Shown here piece by piece: positions 1 to 8,392 of a stretch of DNA of 64,000 nt. The position numbers and the translations under genes were made by a program. The DNA is from Candidatus Electryonea clarkiae (GTDB lineage Bacteria > Electryoneota > Electryoneia > Electryoneales > Electryoneaceae). The stretch's first letter is position 1. Every line of letters begins with the position of its first letter. The DNA lies in assembly GCA_030765455.1 (NCBI GenBank), contig JAVCCM010000040.1:1-64000 (forward strand), in the 5' to 3' direction. The notes under the pieces were generated by a model. It saw only the letters and a list, made by a program, of their open reading frames with translations, was not told the origin of the DNA and did not search any database.

Positions 1-126
1 GTGAAAACAGGGTGTTCTGTCTGAAGTATCAAGGGAAAGTAAACAGGAGCCGTATACGTGAACCGTACGTACGGTTCTGTGAGAGGGATGAGGCGAAGTA
101 GATCACTCCGCCTCACCCTACTCGAT
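1..126 (+). mobile_element. Group II intron, 3' end (domains V and VI), truncated by window edge
   Basis: The stretch from 47 to 77 folds as a group II intron domain V. GAGCCGTA (47-54) pairs perfectly with TACGGTTC (70-77), enclosing a smaller TACG/CGTA stem and a two-base bulge. It is followed by a domain VI-like hairpin in which TGAGGCG pairs with CGCCTCA, and by the typical bacterial intron end CTACTCGAT at 118-126, which terminates in AT as the AY rule requires. The intron runs on the plus strand, so its reverse transcriptase/maturase gene and 5' half would lie left of base 1. The 3' exon begins near 127. The insertion lies downstream of accA, which reads in the opposite direction. Whether the element is full length cannot be judged here. 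Confidence 0.85.
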
Positions 127-221
127 TCTCCGATAGACCAAGTATTTCCAGGATTCATGTTTTTTGACGAAGCAATACTTTCAATAAATCCAATAAGTTA
201 CTTGAGTATTTATCTCTAATT

Positions 222-1181
222 TCAATCTTCATCAAAGAATCCAATATTTCCGTATTTATCTATTCTTTCTTCTATCAATTCATCGATATCGATTTTTTTC
301 AATTCTTCAAGTTTACAGATTATACTCTTTTTCACGTTTGATGCTACAAAATCCCAATCATGATGTGCACCGCCAACCGGTTCGTCAATAATCTCGTCAA
401 TTATTTCAAGCTCCTGCAGGTCTGTAGGGGTAATACGCAGTGCTTCCGCAGCTTTGTTCGCCAGGTTGGCGTCGCGATACAGGATGGAGGCGCAGCCCTC
501 GGGAGTTATAACAGAATAAACAGAATATTCGAGCATGATGATCCGATCTGTCACGCCTAAAGCAAGCGCTCCCCCGGAACCACCTTCACCAATCACAACA
601 GAAATAATTGGGACCCTGAGGGTACTCATCTCAAACAGGTTCCGTGCAATTGCTTCCGCCTGACCTCTTTCTTCAGCGCCAAGTCCGGGCCAGGCGCCGG
701 GAGTATCGATCAGTGTTACAATCGGCAACCCAAATTTTTCAGCAAGCTTCATTACCCTTAATGCTTTTCTATAACCTTCCGGGTGAGGCATTCCGAAATT
801 TCGAAAAATGTTTAATTTGGTTCCTCTTCCTTTTTGATGTCCAATTATCGCCAGTGGTACGGAGTCTATCGTAGCAAGACCGGCAACAATTGCTCGATCA
901 TCTCTATAAAGTCGATCTCCATGCAGTTCCTGAAACGAATCTGTAATTCTTTCTATATAGTCCAATGTATAAGGACGCCGGGGGTGACGAGCGATCTGTA
1001 CTCTTTGCCAGCGATTAAGGTTTGAATAGACCTCGTCACGCAGTTTCTCAGCTTTTTCTTCCAATTGATCGATCTCAGTGGAAATATCAACCTTGCCATC
1101 AGCGGCAAGTTCATGCATTTCCTGTATCTTGTTCTCCAATTCAACAATTGGTTTTTCGAAATCAAAAACAAATTTATTCAT
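222..1181 (-). CDS. accA: Acetyl-CoA carboxylase carboxyltransferase subunit alpha
   Basis: This is the alpha half of the carboxyltransferase that moves the carboxyl group from carboxybiotin to acetyl-CoA, giving malonyl-CoA for fatty acid synthesis in the cytoplasm. The protein is 319 residues, the usual length. It shows the RHPxRPYTLDYIE block, the GSGGALALGV turn and the following ITPEGCASILYRD segment of the crotonase-like fold. I place the start at the ATG at 1181 (MNKFVFDFEKP) because it matches the family N-terminus, follows a GAGAAAAAG site and overlaps the preceding stop as ATGA, so translation is probably coupled to the upstream glycosyltransferase. accB, accC and accD are not in the window. 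Confidence 0.96.
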   Translation of the reverse strand: MNKFVFDFEKPIVELENKIQEMHELAADGKVDISTEIDQLEEKAEKLRDEVYSNLNRWQRVQIARHPRRPYTLDYIERITDSFQELHGDRLYRDDRAIVAGLATIDSVPLAIIGHQKGRGTKLNIFRNFGMPHPEGYRKALRVMKLAEKFGLPIVTLIDTPGAWPGLGAEERGQAEAIARNLFEMSTLRVPIISVVIGEGGSGGALALGVTDRIIMLEYSVYSVITPEGCASILYRDANLANKAAEALRITPTDLQELEIIDEIIDEPVGGAHHDWDFVASNVKKSIICKLEELKKIDIDELIEERIDKYGNIGFFDED

Positions 1182-2821
1182 CTTTTTCTCACTACAATTT
1201 GAGGGCGGCGTGTATGCACAAGGTTTCTCCAAAGACTTCCACCAAGGTCCAATTCCAGCAGAGGCATTTCATCATCCTGATCAAAACCTTGCGGAATAAT
1301 CTGGATAAGAAGACCTTTGACAGGATTCTCGGAAGAGATACGGAAAATATCTTCATATTTTGCCGCGCCTGATGAAAAGAGCGCTTCATCGATATTATAA
1401 AACTTTGCGAACTCTGCCAATTCGGTTGCCATGCCGAGAACAGGTAGATTCATGATAGTTGAGCCAAGTTCTGAAGAATCGTAAACTGCCCATCCAACAA
1501 CTTCTAAATCCGGAAGCTGTCCATTTAAGGAACGTTTGACAATAGATTTTCCAAGATTATCTGTACCGACGATAATGACTCTTCGGCGGCGTTTTTCCCC
1601 ACTCATCATCAAGAGAACGTACCTCCATCCCGGAAGAACAGCCATGACAAGAAAAAGGCTTGCTATGATTACAATTCTTGAAAACTGTATAGATGTTACA
1701 AAATATGCAATGGTGGAGACAAGGACATAACTGATAATAATTGAGATAAGAACAGAACGGATGCTGAAGTACTTCAGGTTATAAACACCTGTTAAGGCAA
1801 GTGTAACAGCAGTACTTAGCCCATAAAGCGTACTTACGATCCACATCCCGTTTGTCATCTCCATTGGCGGTGGTCCCCATACGGAGGGGAAAAATGCAAA
1901 TCGGGTATAAAAAGACAGGGCGAGAATTGCAAATGTAAATGCAAAATCCATTATACCGGGTAGCCAGATATTTGAGTTCTTTTTCAATCTTGCCGCCATT
2001 TCACCAATGAATATCCCAAATTCTATAATTATTCTTGAGAATATACCAATATGTGAATGCTTCCTGTTGAATAGACGCATTGCATTGTAAAAATGCTTCT
2101 CACGATCAAAATGATTCCCACGAGTGGACTCACCTTTATAATGAACTATTTTCGTTGCCGGTACGTAGTAAATCTTCCATCCGGCTTTAATAATTTCATA
2201 ACACCAGTCAATATCTTCGCCGTACATGAAATAATCTTCGTCAAGCCCTCCGACCTGTTCATAGACCTCACGCCTGATCATAATCGCAGCGCCGGTTAAA
2301 ATTTCAATCTGATTGATTTCGTCAGGATCAAGATGCCCAAGTTCATAACGGTTGAAAAAACGGGAATTCGGAAAAACGCTGCTGATTCCACTGAGCTTAC
2401 AGAATGATGCCCAGATTGTCGGAATCCCCCTTTTACTCGTAATTTGAAAAGTACCGTCACGATTCAGCATTTTTGGTCCAACCGCACCGGCTTCCTGATG
2501 CTCTTTCAGAAAATCAAGCAGCACTTTCAGGGTATCTTCCTGGAGAATACAATCCGGGTTCAACAGCATCAGAAATTTTCCGGCAGCCTGCTTCAGGGCG
2601 ATATTATTTGCTTTTGCGAACCCAAGGTTGGCACCGGTATCTATGACATTCACTTCAGGGAATAGAGAGCGTACCATCTCCACTGAACCATCTTCAGAAG
2701 CATTATCAACTACAAAAACTTCCAGTTTAAGCTCGCCCTGTGCACAAAAAACCGATTCAAGAGTACGCTGGAGAAAATGTTTAACGTTGTACGAGACTAT
2801 GATAATTGAAAGATCAATCAC
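1178..2821 (-). CDS. GT2 glycosyltransferase fused to a membrane/nucleotide-fold module of the sugar-phosphate transferase type
   Basis: Residues 1-255 are a GT-A family 2 glycosyltransferase of the rhamnosyltransferase type: an IIIVSYN start, VVDNASEDGS, the LNPD metal motif and a YGEDIDWCYE acceptor motif. After this come about five hydrophobic segments (about 260-405), then a basic RRRR and a Rossmann-like IIVGTDNLGKSI fold to the end. That second half resembles the N-terminal half of polyprenyl-phosphate sugar-1-phosphate transferases (WbaP/PssE type), but the catalytic bacterial sugar transferase domain is absent. The GTG start overlaps the stop of the upstream gene as GTGA, and its own stop overlaps accA. 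A role in building a lipid-linked envelope glycan is inferred. Donor and acceptor are unknown. Confidence 0.82.
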   Translation of the reverse strand: MIDLSIIIVSYNVKHFLQRTLESVFCAQGELKLEVFVVDNASEDGSVEMVRSLFPEVNVIDTGANLGFAKANNIALKQAAGKFLMLLNPDCILQEDTLKVLLDFLKEHQEAGAVGPKMLNRDGTFQITSKRGIPTIWASFCKLSGISSVFPNSRFFNRYELGHLDPDEINQIEILTGAAIMIRREVYEQVGGLDEDYFMYGEDIDWCYEIIKAGWKIYYVPATKIVHYKGESTRGNHFDREKHFYNAMRLFNRKHSHIGIFSRIIIEFGIFIGEMAARLKKNSNIWLPGIMDFAFTFAILALSFYTRFAFFPSVWGPPPMEMTNGMWIVSTLYGLSTAVTLALTGVYNLKYFSIRSVLISIIISYVLVSTIAYFVTSIQFSRIVIIASLFLVMAVLPGWRYVLLMMSGEKRRRRVIIVGTDNLGKSIVKRSLNGQLPDLEVVGWAVYDSSELGSTIMNLPVLGMATELAEFAKFYNIDEALFSSGAAKYEDIFRISSENPVKGLLIQIIPQGFDQDDEMPLLELDLGGSLWRNLVHTRRPQIVVRKR

Positions 2822-3549
2822 CTTTTCAATCCTGAATGCATTCCAAATCTAAGTTTCCAAACCATGGTGATTGCTTCAATTACAATACGCTTATTCATTT
2901 TAGAATCGCCTCGAACCCGTTCTGTGAATACAATGGGGCATTCAATAAGCCTGAATCCACATTTCCATGCAAAGTATTTAACCTCTATCTGGAAAGCGTA
3001 ACCGTTCGACCTGATATTGTCAAGGTTGATAGCTTCGAGAACTTCCCTCCTGATCAGTGCAAAACCTGCTGTAAGGTCACGAAATGGCATACCGGTCACT
3101 TTTCGCGCGTAGAATGATGCAAAATAAGATAACAAGAGTCTTCGCAGAGGCCAGTTCACCACGTTCACTCCTGAAACATATCTGCTACCGATTACAAAAT
3201 GTGCGCCATCCTCAGCCCGTTTTATTAATCGCGGTATATCTTTCGGATTATGGCTTAAATCTGCATCAATCTCTATTACTGCATCAAAATCGTGCTCAAG
3301 GGCATATTTGAAACCTGCAACGTAAGCAGTTCCCAAGCCAAGCTTTTTTTCTCTTTCAAGCAAGTGAACACGGGGTTCTGATGATTTGATTTCATTAACA
3401 ATATTACCGGTACCATCCGGTGATCCGTCATCTACAACAAGTATCGAAACCCTCTGATCAGTTTCAAGTATTTCAGGAATGATTTTTTTGACATTTTCTC
3501 GTTCATTATATGTCGGCATAACTGCAAGAATATTCTTGAGAGTTTCCAT
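2818..3549 (-). CDS. Polyprenyl-phosphate mannose/glucose synthase-like GT2
   Basis: This 243-residue GT2 protein matches bacterial Dpm1-type enzymes, which move a sugar from a nucleotide donor to polyprenyl phosphate on the inner face of the membrane. Visible motifs are the VMPTYNERENV start, VVDDGSPDGT, EIDADLSHNP for metal and donor binding, and DLTAGFALIRREVL. There are no C-terminal membrane spans. The second ATG (3549) is preferred over the one at 3558 because AAAAGG lies nine bases before it and only one base before the other. It sits 15 bases after the rmlD-like gene. Its product could feed the DUF2723 membrane protein encoded at 8393-11383, which belongs to a family using lipid-linked or related donors, but this is inference. 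Confidence 0.88.
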   Translation of the reverse strand: METLKNILAVMPTYNERENVKKIIPEILETDQRVSILVVDDGSPDGTGNIVNEIKSSEPRVHLLEREKKLGLGTAYVAGFKYALEHDFDAVIEIDADLSHNPKDIPRLIKRAEDGAHFVIGSRYVSGVNVVNWPLRRLLLSYFASFYARKVTGMPFRDLTAGFALIRREVLEAINLDNIRSNGYAFQIEVKYFAWKCGFRLIECPIVFTERVRGDSKMNKRIVIEAITMVWKLRFGMHSGLKR

Positions 3550-3564
3550 TTTTTCCATACCTTT

Positions 3565-4470
3565 TCAGTTAAAAGATGCTTCCTGTTTCCGGTATTTCCG
3601 AAGTGCTTCATCCACGTCACAGAAATTTAACATCAGTTCTCTCTGCGCCTTATCCACGATCAATCCACTCTGTAATGGTCGTGGAGCGACCTGACCTAAT
3701 AGACGTGTAATCGTTGGGTTAATATATTCTTTGTTCAGATTATAAGCTTCTGCTATATTTACAGCGAAATCGTAACGACTGATTATCTCTCTTCCAGCGA
3801 CATGAAATAATCCCGATATGTTCATGGTCACAATTTTATGAATCGAATCAGCAAGATCATCCACAAGTGTTACATTTCCAATTTGATCAGTCACTATTTT
3901 TATTGTGACTCCTTCTCTCAACTTAGTGACGATCCATGATACAAAACTTGGTTTCAGGTTACGTCCATGCCCGAATAATACCATAGTACGCAGAACCGCC
4001 GAATCTATCCCGCCACCGAAAATCAGGTTCTCTGAAGCGAGTTTACTCTTGCCATAGTAAGATATCGGGTTAGGTCTATCAAGTTCATTATAAGGTCCGG
4101 CTGTTCCATCAAAAACGTAATCTGAAGATATATGAATAAGTTTCATATTGAATCTTCGGGCAGATTCAACAAGATATCGAACCACATCGACATTTATCTT
4201 CCAACATCTTTCTTTTTCTATTTCGCACGCATCAACTTGTGTCATAGCCGCGGTATTAATTATTACATCCGGGGATAGCTCTTCAATAAGATCAAGAAGT
4301 TTAGATCTGTTCGTAAGATCAAATTGATGATATTGATACCCCGCCATACCCTGGAAAATGCTCTCCTGATGCAGGTCAATGCCATAAATATTATGCGAAT
4401 ATCCGCTAAAAAGTTCGACAAGTTTTTGACCTGTAAGTCCATGACATCCAGTGATCAGAACAGATTTCAT
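3565..4470 (-). CDS. dTDP-4-dehydrorhamnose reductase-like (RmlD family) SDR
   Basis: This is a 301-residue extended short-chain dehydrogenase. It opens with a Rossmann MKSVLITGCHGLTGQ, has the SSDYVFDG strand and the catalytic YxxxK as YYGKSK, and ends with the variable substrate domain typical of RmlD. RmlD makes dTDP-L-rhamnose by reducing dTDP-4-keto-L-rhamnose. rmlA, rmlB and rmlC are not adjacent, so the substrate is not certain; MAT2B-like relatives share the fold. The ATG overlaps the purE stop as ATGA, which makes co-translation likely. Neighbouring glycosyltransferases of rhamnosyltransferase type fit a nucleotide-sugar role. Confidence 0.86.
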   Translation of the reverse strand: MKSVLITGCHGLTGQKLVELFSGYSHNIYGIDLHQESIFQGMAGYQYHQFDLTNRSKLLDLIEELSPDVIINTAAMTQVDACEIEKERCWKINVDVVRYLVESARRFNMKLIHISSDYVFDGTAGPYNELDRPNPISYYGKSKLASENLIFGGGIDSAVLRTMVLFGHGRNLKPSFVSWIVTKLREGVTIKIVTDQIGNVTLVDDLADSIHKIVTMNISGLFHVAGREIISRYDFAVNIAEAYNLNKEYINPTITRLLGQVAPRPLQSGLIVDKAQRELMLNFCDVDEALRKYRKQEASFN

Positions 4471-4931
4471 CCGGGTATTTTATATCCTGCTTTTGCGAAC
4501 TTGATAAGTTTAGCTTTGACTTTTTCATCTGATAATGCAGCTATCCTTGCTGCAAATACAGCAGCGTTGACTGCACCCGCTTTTCCAATTGACATAGTTG
4601 CGACAGGAACGCCGCCGGGCATCTGCACCGTTGAAAGGAGGGCATCGAATCCATCCATAAAGCCACCTTGAAGAGGTAAGCCGATTACCGGGAGAGCTGT
4701 TCTTGCCGCAAATGTTCCGGCAAGGTGATTCGCCATTCCCGCTGCAGCAATAACTGCAAAATATCCCTGTTCTTCAAGGCTTGAAGCGAATTCGACTACG
4801 GCGTCGGCAGTTCTGTGTGCACTGAGAATCCGCAATTCATAACCAATTTCAAAGTAATCAAGATAGGGTATAGCTCGCTCAACCACTGGACGGTCGCTTT
4901 CACTTCCCATAACTATTGCAATTTTTTTCAC
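4467..4931 (-). CDS. purE: 5-(carboxyamino)imidazole ribonucleotide mutase
   Basis: PurE interconverts N5-CAIR and CAIR in purine synthesis. Signature segments are MGSESDRP near the N-terminus, the SAHRT catalytic loop with its histidine, and the QMPGGVPVATMSIGKAGAVNAA tail of class I enzymes. The longest frame opens with a TTG at 4961, but the family starts at KKIAIVMGS and a GAGG site stands five bases before the GTG at 4931, giving 154 residues, close to the usual length. purK, its normal partner, is not next to it. Instead it heads a run of envelope sugar genes joined by four-base overlaps, an unusual setting. Confidence 0.95.
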   Translation of the reverse strand: MKKIAIVMGSESDRPVVERAIPYLDYFEIGYELRILSAHRTADAVVEFASSLEEQGYFAVIAAAGMANHLAGTFAARTALPVIGLPLQGGFMDGFDALLSTVQMPGGVPVATMSIGKAGAVNAAVFAARIAALSDEKVKAKLIKFAKAGYKIPG

Positions 4932-5012
4932 TCTGTCCTCATTTGTATATGTTGAAATCAAATATTATCTGAAAATTTAGATAAATGAAACAGTAACAAG
5001 TCAATCAAATTA

Positions 5013-6032
5013 TTACTCTGGCGGTAGTTCAAACGTATTAAGAATTATATCCAGTTGACGTACGAATAGTTCCTTCTCACGGTCAGGTGCGAAGACTGCA
5101 CCCTCTATGAAGTATAATGTGCCGCCTGAGTGGAAAATGTAAGAAACAAAAGGTCCTCCTCCCAGATTTCCTATTGTCTCCCATAGTCCCTCAACTCGCA
5201 CTGCTGGGACATCCGAAATACTCGATTCAGTTACCTTAATATAGTTTTTGTTAATCTTCGAAGGGTCGGCAAATTTTTTCCCAATTGAATTGCGCCAGGC
5301 AATTAAACTATCAATGCATACTTCCTTTGGATCACCGATACGCCAGGCTACAGTCAGATAACGATCAGGCAATCTTCTTCTCAATCGAATAATGTTCGGT
5401 GATCTCTGAGATGTAACTAATTGGTAATCATGTTGAATACGAAAAGACCAACCGTGCGCAGTCCGAAGTGAATCTGCAAGCTTTTTTTGTTCTTTATGAG
5501 CAAATAAAGTCTTCTTCATTCTCTCATTACGGTCATCGGAAAGAATTTTATAAAGTTCATCTCCGTTGTTTTCAATCCACAGCGCAAGGTCAGCTCTTGT
5601 TGCAGCAACCAAAAATATCACTGTTTGTCCACGTGCCCACAAGTTCTGCTTGCGGAATATAAAATAGAGTTCCTGGCTTACCCCTTCAAGCGATTCGCCC
5701 TTGAGCATATCTCCTAATCGCGCTGAAACTTTATCGTCGGAATCAAGAGCCCCGGCTAAGATGACATTGCTCCAAAGAGAATATGAAGAGAGACTATCGT
5801 CCCCGCCAAAGAAAAGTTCGAAATGTTTCTCAGGTTGGGGTGTTAATATTTCTCGTTCCAGAGTTTTTGTTAGTAGTGTCCTGATTATTTCCGCATGAGA
5901 GCCTTCGGTAATAACAGCAACGCTTTTATCTCCCTCGACTGCACCAGGTTTGAAACCTCCACAACCAATGATTATTAAGGAAGACAAAAGAATCAATATT
6001 TGAATGGATTTGTGAAAACCGGTTGATCGCAT
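5013..6032 (-). CDS. DUF4837 family lipoprotein
   Basis: The product is about 339 residues, with a lipoprotein signal: a basic start, the hydrophobic ILILLSSLIII and a lipobox IIGC at about residue 24 after the ATG at 6032. The longer frame would open with TTG at 6062 and put ten residues before the signal, so it is not favoured. The body resembles DUF4837, a family of Bacteroidetes lipoproteins with no known function; recognisable parts are the FFGGDDSLSSY region, the W+IQHDY segment and the C-terminal VRVEGLWE...GGPFVSYIF. It stands alone between a terminator and purE. Confidence 0.75.
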   Translation of the reverse strand: MRSTGFHKSIQILILLSSLIIIGCGGFKPGAVEGDKSVAVITEGSHAEIIRTLLTKTLEREILTPQPEKHFELFFGGDDSLSSYSLWSNVILAGALDSDDKVSARLGDMLKGESLEGVSQELYFIFRKQNLWARGQTVIFLVAATRADLALWIENNGDELYKILSDDRNERMKKTLFAHKEQKKLADSLRTAHGWSFRIQHDYQLVTSQRSPNIIRLRRRLPDRYLTVAWRIGDPKEVCIDSLIAWRNSIGKKFADPSKINKNYIKVTESSISDVPAVRVEGLWETIGNLGGGPFVSYIFHSGGTLYFIEGAVFAPDREKELFVRQLDIILNTFELPPE

Positions 6033-6091
6033 TGCTATTACTTTCAAATGTCGATAATCCAATTATTCGAGAATCGTTTGTTTAACAAAAA

Positions 6092-6110
6092 AGCCCCCGA
6101 TTTGGGGGCT
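6092..6110 (-). terminator. Rho-independent terminator
   Basis: AGCCCCC and GGGGGCT form a perfect 7-base stem with a GATTT loop. Read on the minus strand it is followed by TTTTTTG, so it ends transcription coming from the outer membrane protein gene at 6272-7042, before the DUF4837 gene starts. A weaker hairpin (ATACTC...GAGTAT, 6185-6210) lies between it and that gene. Confidence 0.82.
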
Positions 6111-6184
6111 ATGCAAAATATCTCTATTACTTAATTGGCAATACTCAAGTTTTTTGAACATTTTGACCGTACAAACAAATAATA

Positions 6185-6210
6185 ATACTCTTTCTAAAAA
6201 GAGAGAGTAT
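6185..6210 (-). terminator. Possible weak upstream terminator hairpin
   Basis: ATACTCTTTCT and AGAGAGAGTAT pair with one wobble around a short A loop. On the minus strand the sequence after it is T-rich (TATTATTTG) but not a clean T run. It lies 62 bases after the stop of the outer membrane protein gene and could be a first terminator or an mRNA 3' end structure. Confidence 0.35.
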
Positions 6211-6271
6211 CATCATAATTAATAATTTGAAAAACTGTCTTCAAACTGAATTACGAAGACAATTTCTTCAA

Positions 6272-7042
6272 TTAGAATCTTACCCAGTCAGTGACAGGTT
6301 CAAAATAAATTCGAGCCCCGATCTCAACGAATGCGCCGGATAACTCAACTTCAAGCCTTCGGTTGCTTCCACCAAAATATACAACCTGCGGTGTGCCGTT
6401 CCTGTCTTCCCAGGTTACTTCACTGATTTTTGCATATCTGTAACCAAGGTCAAAATTCAATCCGAAGTTTTCGCCAAGCATCAATTGAGCGCCTAATCCA
6501 AGTCTGACACCAAGCGCACGCCCTTTTGCATTTGCAAAACTCTGCCCGGTGGATGCAGAATAATCAAGGTATCCACTGTAAACTGCCGGACCAGCTAAAA
6601 AATGCAGATCAAGAAAATCAAAGAATTCTAAAGCGTAATTTCCCTGAACGTAAATCTCATTCCCACTGATAGTCTGCTCAATCTCCTGGGAAATAGGATT
6701 ATTTTCGACATTCCATTCAATGTAGCTTCGATCCTGCCCTAAAGCATTGAATCCAATGACTAATCGAAAGTTCTCTGTCGAACGGTAAAGAATCGCAAAG
6801 CCACCCTCAATTCCAAAGGCAGCGTCTTCATCATTTGCATCCTGTCCGCTAGCCCACATGGTGTAATCATTCACATCATTCATGAAGTACATGGAACCAC
6901 CGCCGGTAAGCTGAATTCCGTAGGTATGCTTCTGAATTTCTCTTTTTCTTGTAAAGACTGATGCTTTTTGAGCTGTGGCATCTTGAACCAGCAGCATAAC
7001 CGTTAAGATCATCCCTGCAAGTAGCCCATATCGTCGCAACAT
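6272..7042 (-). CDS. Outer membrane beta-barrel protein, OmpA-like barrel type
   Basis: This 256-residue protein has a Sec signal (MLRRYGLLAG..., cleavage near DATAQ-KA). After it come alternating hydrophobic/polar strands with glycine turns typical of eight-stranded barrels (for example GIQLTGGGSMYF, GVRLGLGAQLML, EIGARIYF). It ends in phenylalanine (DWVRF), as expected for a substrate of the BAM complex. An AGGAGG site precedes the ATG by about seven bases. The specific function is unknown. It is probably a single transcription unit, closed by the terminator at 6092-6110. Confidence 0.78.
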   Translation of the reverse strand: MLRRYGLLAGMILTVMLLVQDATAQKASVFTRKREIQKHTYGIQLTGGGSMYFMNDVNDYTMWASGQDANDEDAAFGIEGGFAILYRSTENFRLVIGFNALGQDRSYIEWNVENNPISQEIEQTISGNEIYVQGNYALEFFDFLDLHFLAGPAVYSGYLDYSASTGQSFANAKGRALGVRLGLGAQLMLGENFGLNFDLGYRYAKISEVTWEDRNGTPQVVYFGGSNRRLEVELSGAFVEIGARIYFEPVTDWVRF

Positions 7043-7138
7043 GGATGTCCTCCTGCTTCATCCGTTTACTTAAATCGGCGTTTCCATAAATGGACCGCCG
7101 CTCCCTGTTTCAAACTATAATTCTGAAAAATAATGCTA

Positions 7139-8173
7139 CTATTGTCGTTTCGCAATAGTTGAAGTGCTCCGAATACCTCGAGCATACGCAAACAATATAC
7201 AACCTTTATATACCGGTATCGCAATATTTTTATTTTTGTGCGTCACTATAGTCTTTAATATTTTCCGGTGCTTCAGCCAGACTGGCAGCTTGGCGGTAAA
7301 AACGGTCCAGGCAAACGACACTGCCGACAAACGCTTAAACTTTCCCGAAGCAACTTCAGCAAAAGCAATTAAATGGTCAAGAATAAAACGTGCCGGCAGC
7401 AACCAGAATAGTTTTTTATTATCACTGTTTTTGAGAATAGTAATCAAGTTATTCCGATGATTAAGATACATTTTCTTCCAGGCATGATAACTGAGAGTGC
7501 CACCGCCTAAATGTTTGACGACAGATTCTGGAGCAGACATGATCCTCCAGCCGGCATTCCATGCTCGCCATGCCAGATCGATTTCTTCCATGTGAGCAAA
7601 AAAACTGTCATCAAGAAGACCTATCTCATTAAGCGTCTCGCGCCGCCATAGGCAGGCTGTACCTGATGCCCAGAAAATTTCCCTGCTCTCATCATATTGT
7701 CCCAGATCACGCTCGAGTTCACCCCCGATTCTACCAAGCGCGAAAGAATAGCCAAAAGAATCGATCAATCCACCGGCTCCACCTGCATAATCGAAATATC
7801 CCGGCTTGGTCAGTGAAAGTATTTTGGGTTGAACCGCAGCTATATCCGGAGCTGATTCTGCTATGGAAAGAGCCCTGGATAATGCCCCCGGATCAATCCT
7901 GATATCATCATTTATCAACCAAACCCATTTGCCGCTTGATTCTTTTATCCCTTCGTTGCAGCCGCCCGCGTAACCCTGGTTAACCGGTAGAGAAACTACC
8001 GTTACCCAAGAAAACCTTTCTTTCGCGGTTGCGACAGAACCGTCAGTTGAAGCATTATCAATCAGGATGACTTCAACGTCCCCGGTTACTTCAATTTCAT
8101 GCTCAAGGTCTTCGAGCACGTTCAGTAAAGTCTCAGTTCCACGTAAATGAGGTATTATTACCGAAACAAGCAC
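7139..8173 (-). CDS. GT2 family glycosyltransferase (rhamnosyltransferase-like)
   Basis: The protein has 344 residues and a GT-A fold. Motifs are VSVIIPH, LIDNASTDGS, the metal-binding WLINDD, an FWASGTACLWRRE block and HMEEIDLAWRAW. The C-terminal hundred residues hold amphipathic and hydrophobic segments that may anchor it to the inner face of the membrane. The GTG start is preceded by AGGAG twelve bases upstream. It is separated from the DUF2723 gene by 219 bases carrying paired palindromic repeats. Donor and acceptor are unknown; envelope glycan synthesis is the likely role. Confidence 0.85.
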   Translation of the reverse strand: MLVSVIIPHLRGTETLLNVLEDLEHEIEVTGDVEVILIDNASTDGSVATAKERFSWVTVVSLPVNQGYAGGCNEGIKESSGKWVWLINDDIRIDPGALSRALSIAESAPDIAAVQPKILSLTKPGYFDYAGGAGGLIDSFGYSFALGRIGGELERDLGQYDESREIFWASGTACLWRRETLNEIGLLDDSFFAHMEEIDLAWRAWNAGWRIMSAPESVVKHLGGGTLSYHAWKKMYLNHRNNLITILKNSDNKKLFWLLPARFILDHLIAFAEVASGKFKRLSAVSFAWTVFTAKLPVWLKHRKILKTIVTHKNKNIAIPVYKGCILFAYARGIRSTSTIAKRQ

Positions 8174-8243
8174 AGTTGTCGTTATCTCCTGTAGTTAAGG
8201 GGATCTAAATAAGGTAATTGTACTATCAAACAGTTGTCGGGGA

Positions 8244-8335
8244 GTAGATCCCTTTTGTTAAAAGGGATTTCAGTTTGACAGTACGAGTTTTCTTCCGTTT
8301 ATTTGTTCAGATCCCTTTCAACGAAAGGGATCTAC
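8244..8335. repeat. Pair of palindromic repeats in inverted orientation
   Basis: Two short hairpins, GTAGATCCCTTTTGTTAAAAGGGAT (from 8244) and ATCCCTTTCAACGAAAGGGATCTAC (to 8335), are each self-complementary and are near reverse complements of one another, 35-40 bases apart. The layout is that of a REP doublet (BIME-like) or a small non-autonomous element. It lies between two minus-strand genes. Confidence 0.7.
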
Positions 8336-8392
8336 TGGTTTATCCATCATGTTTTATTTTAATCAGCATCGTCCGCTACACTTATGATTAAA

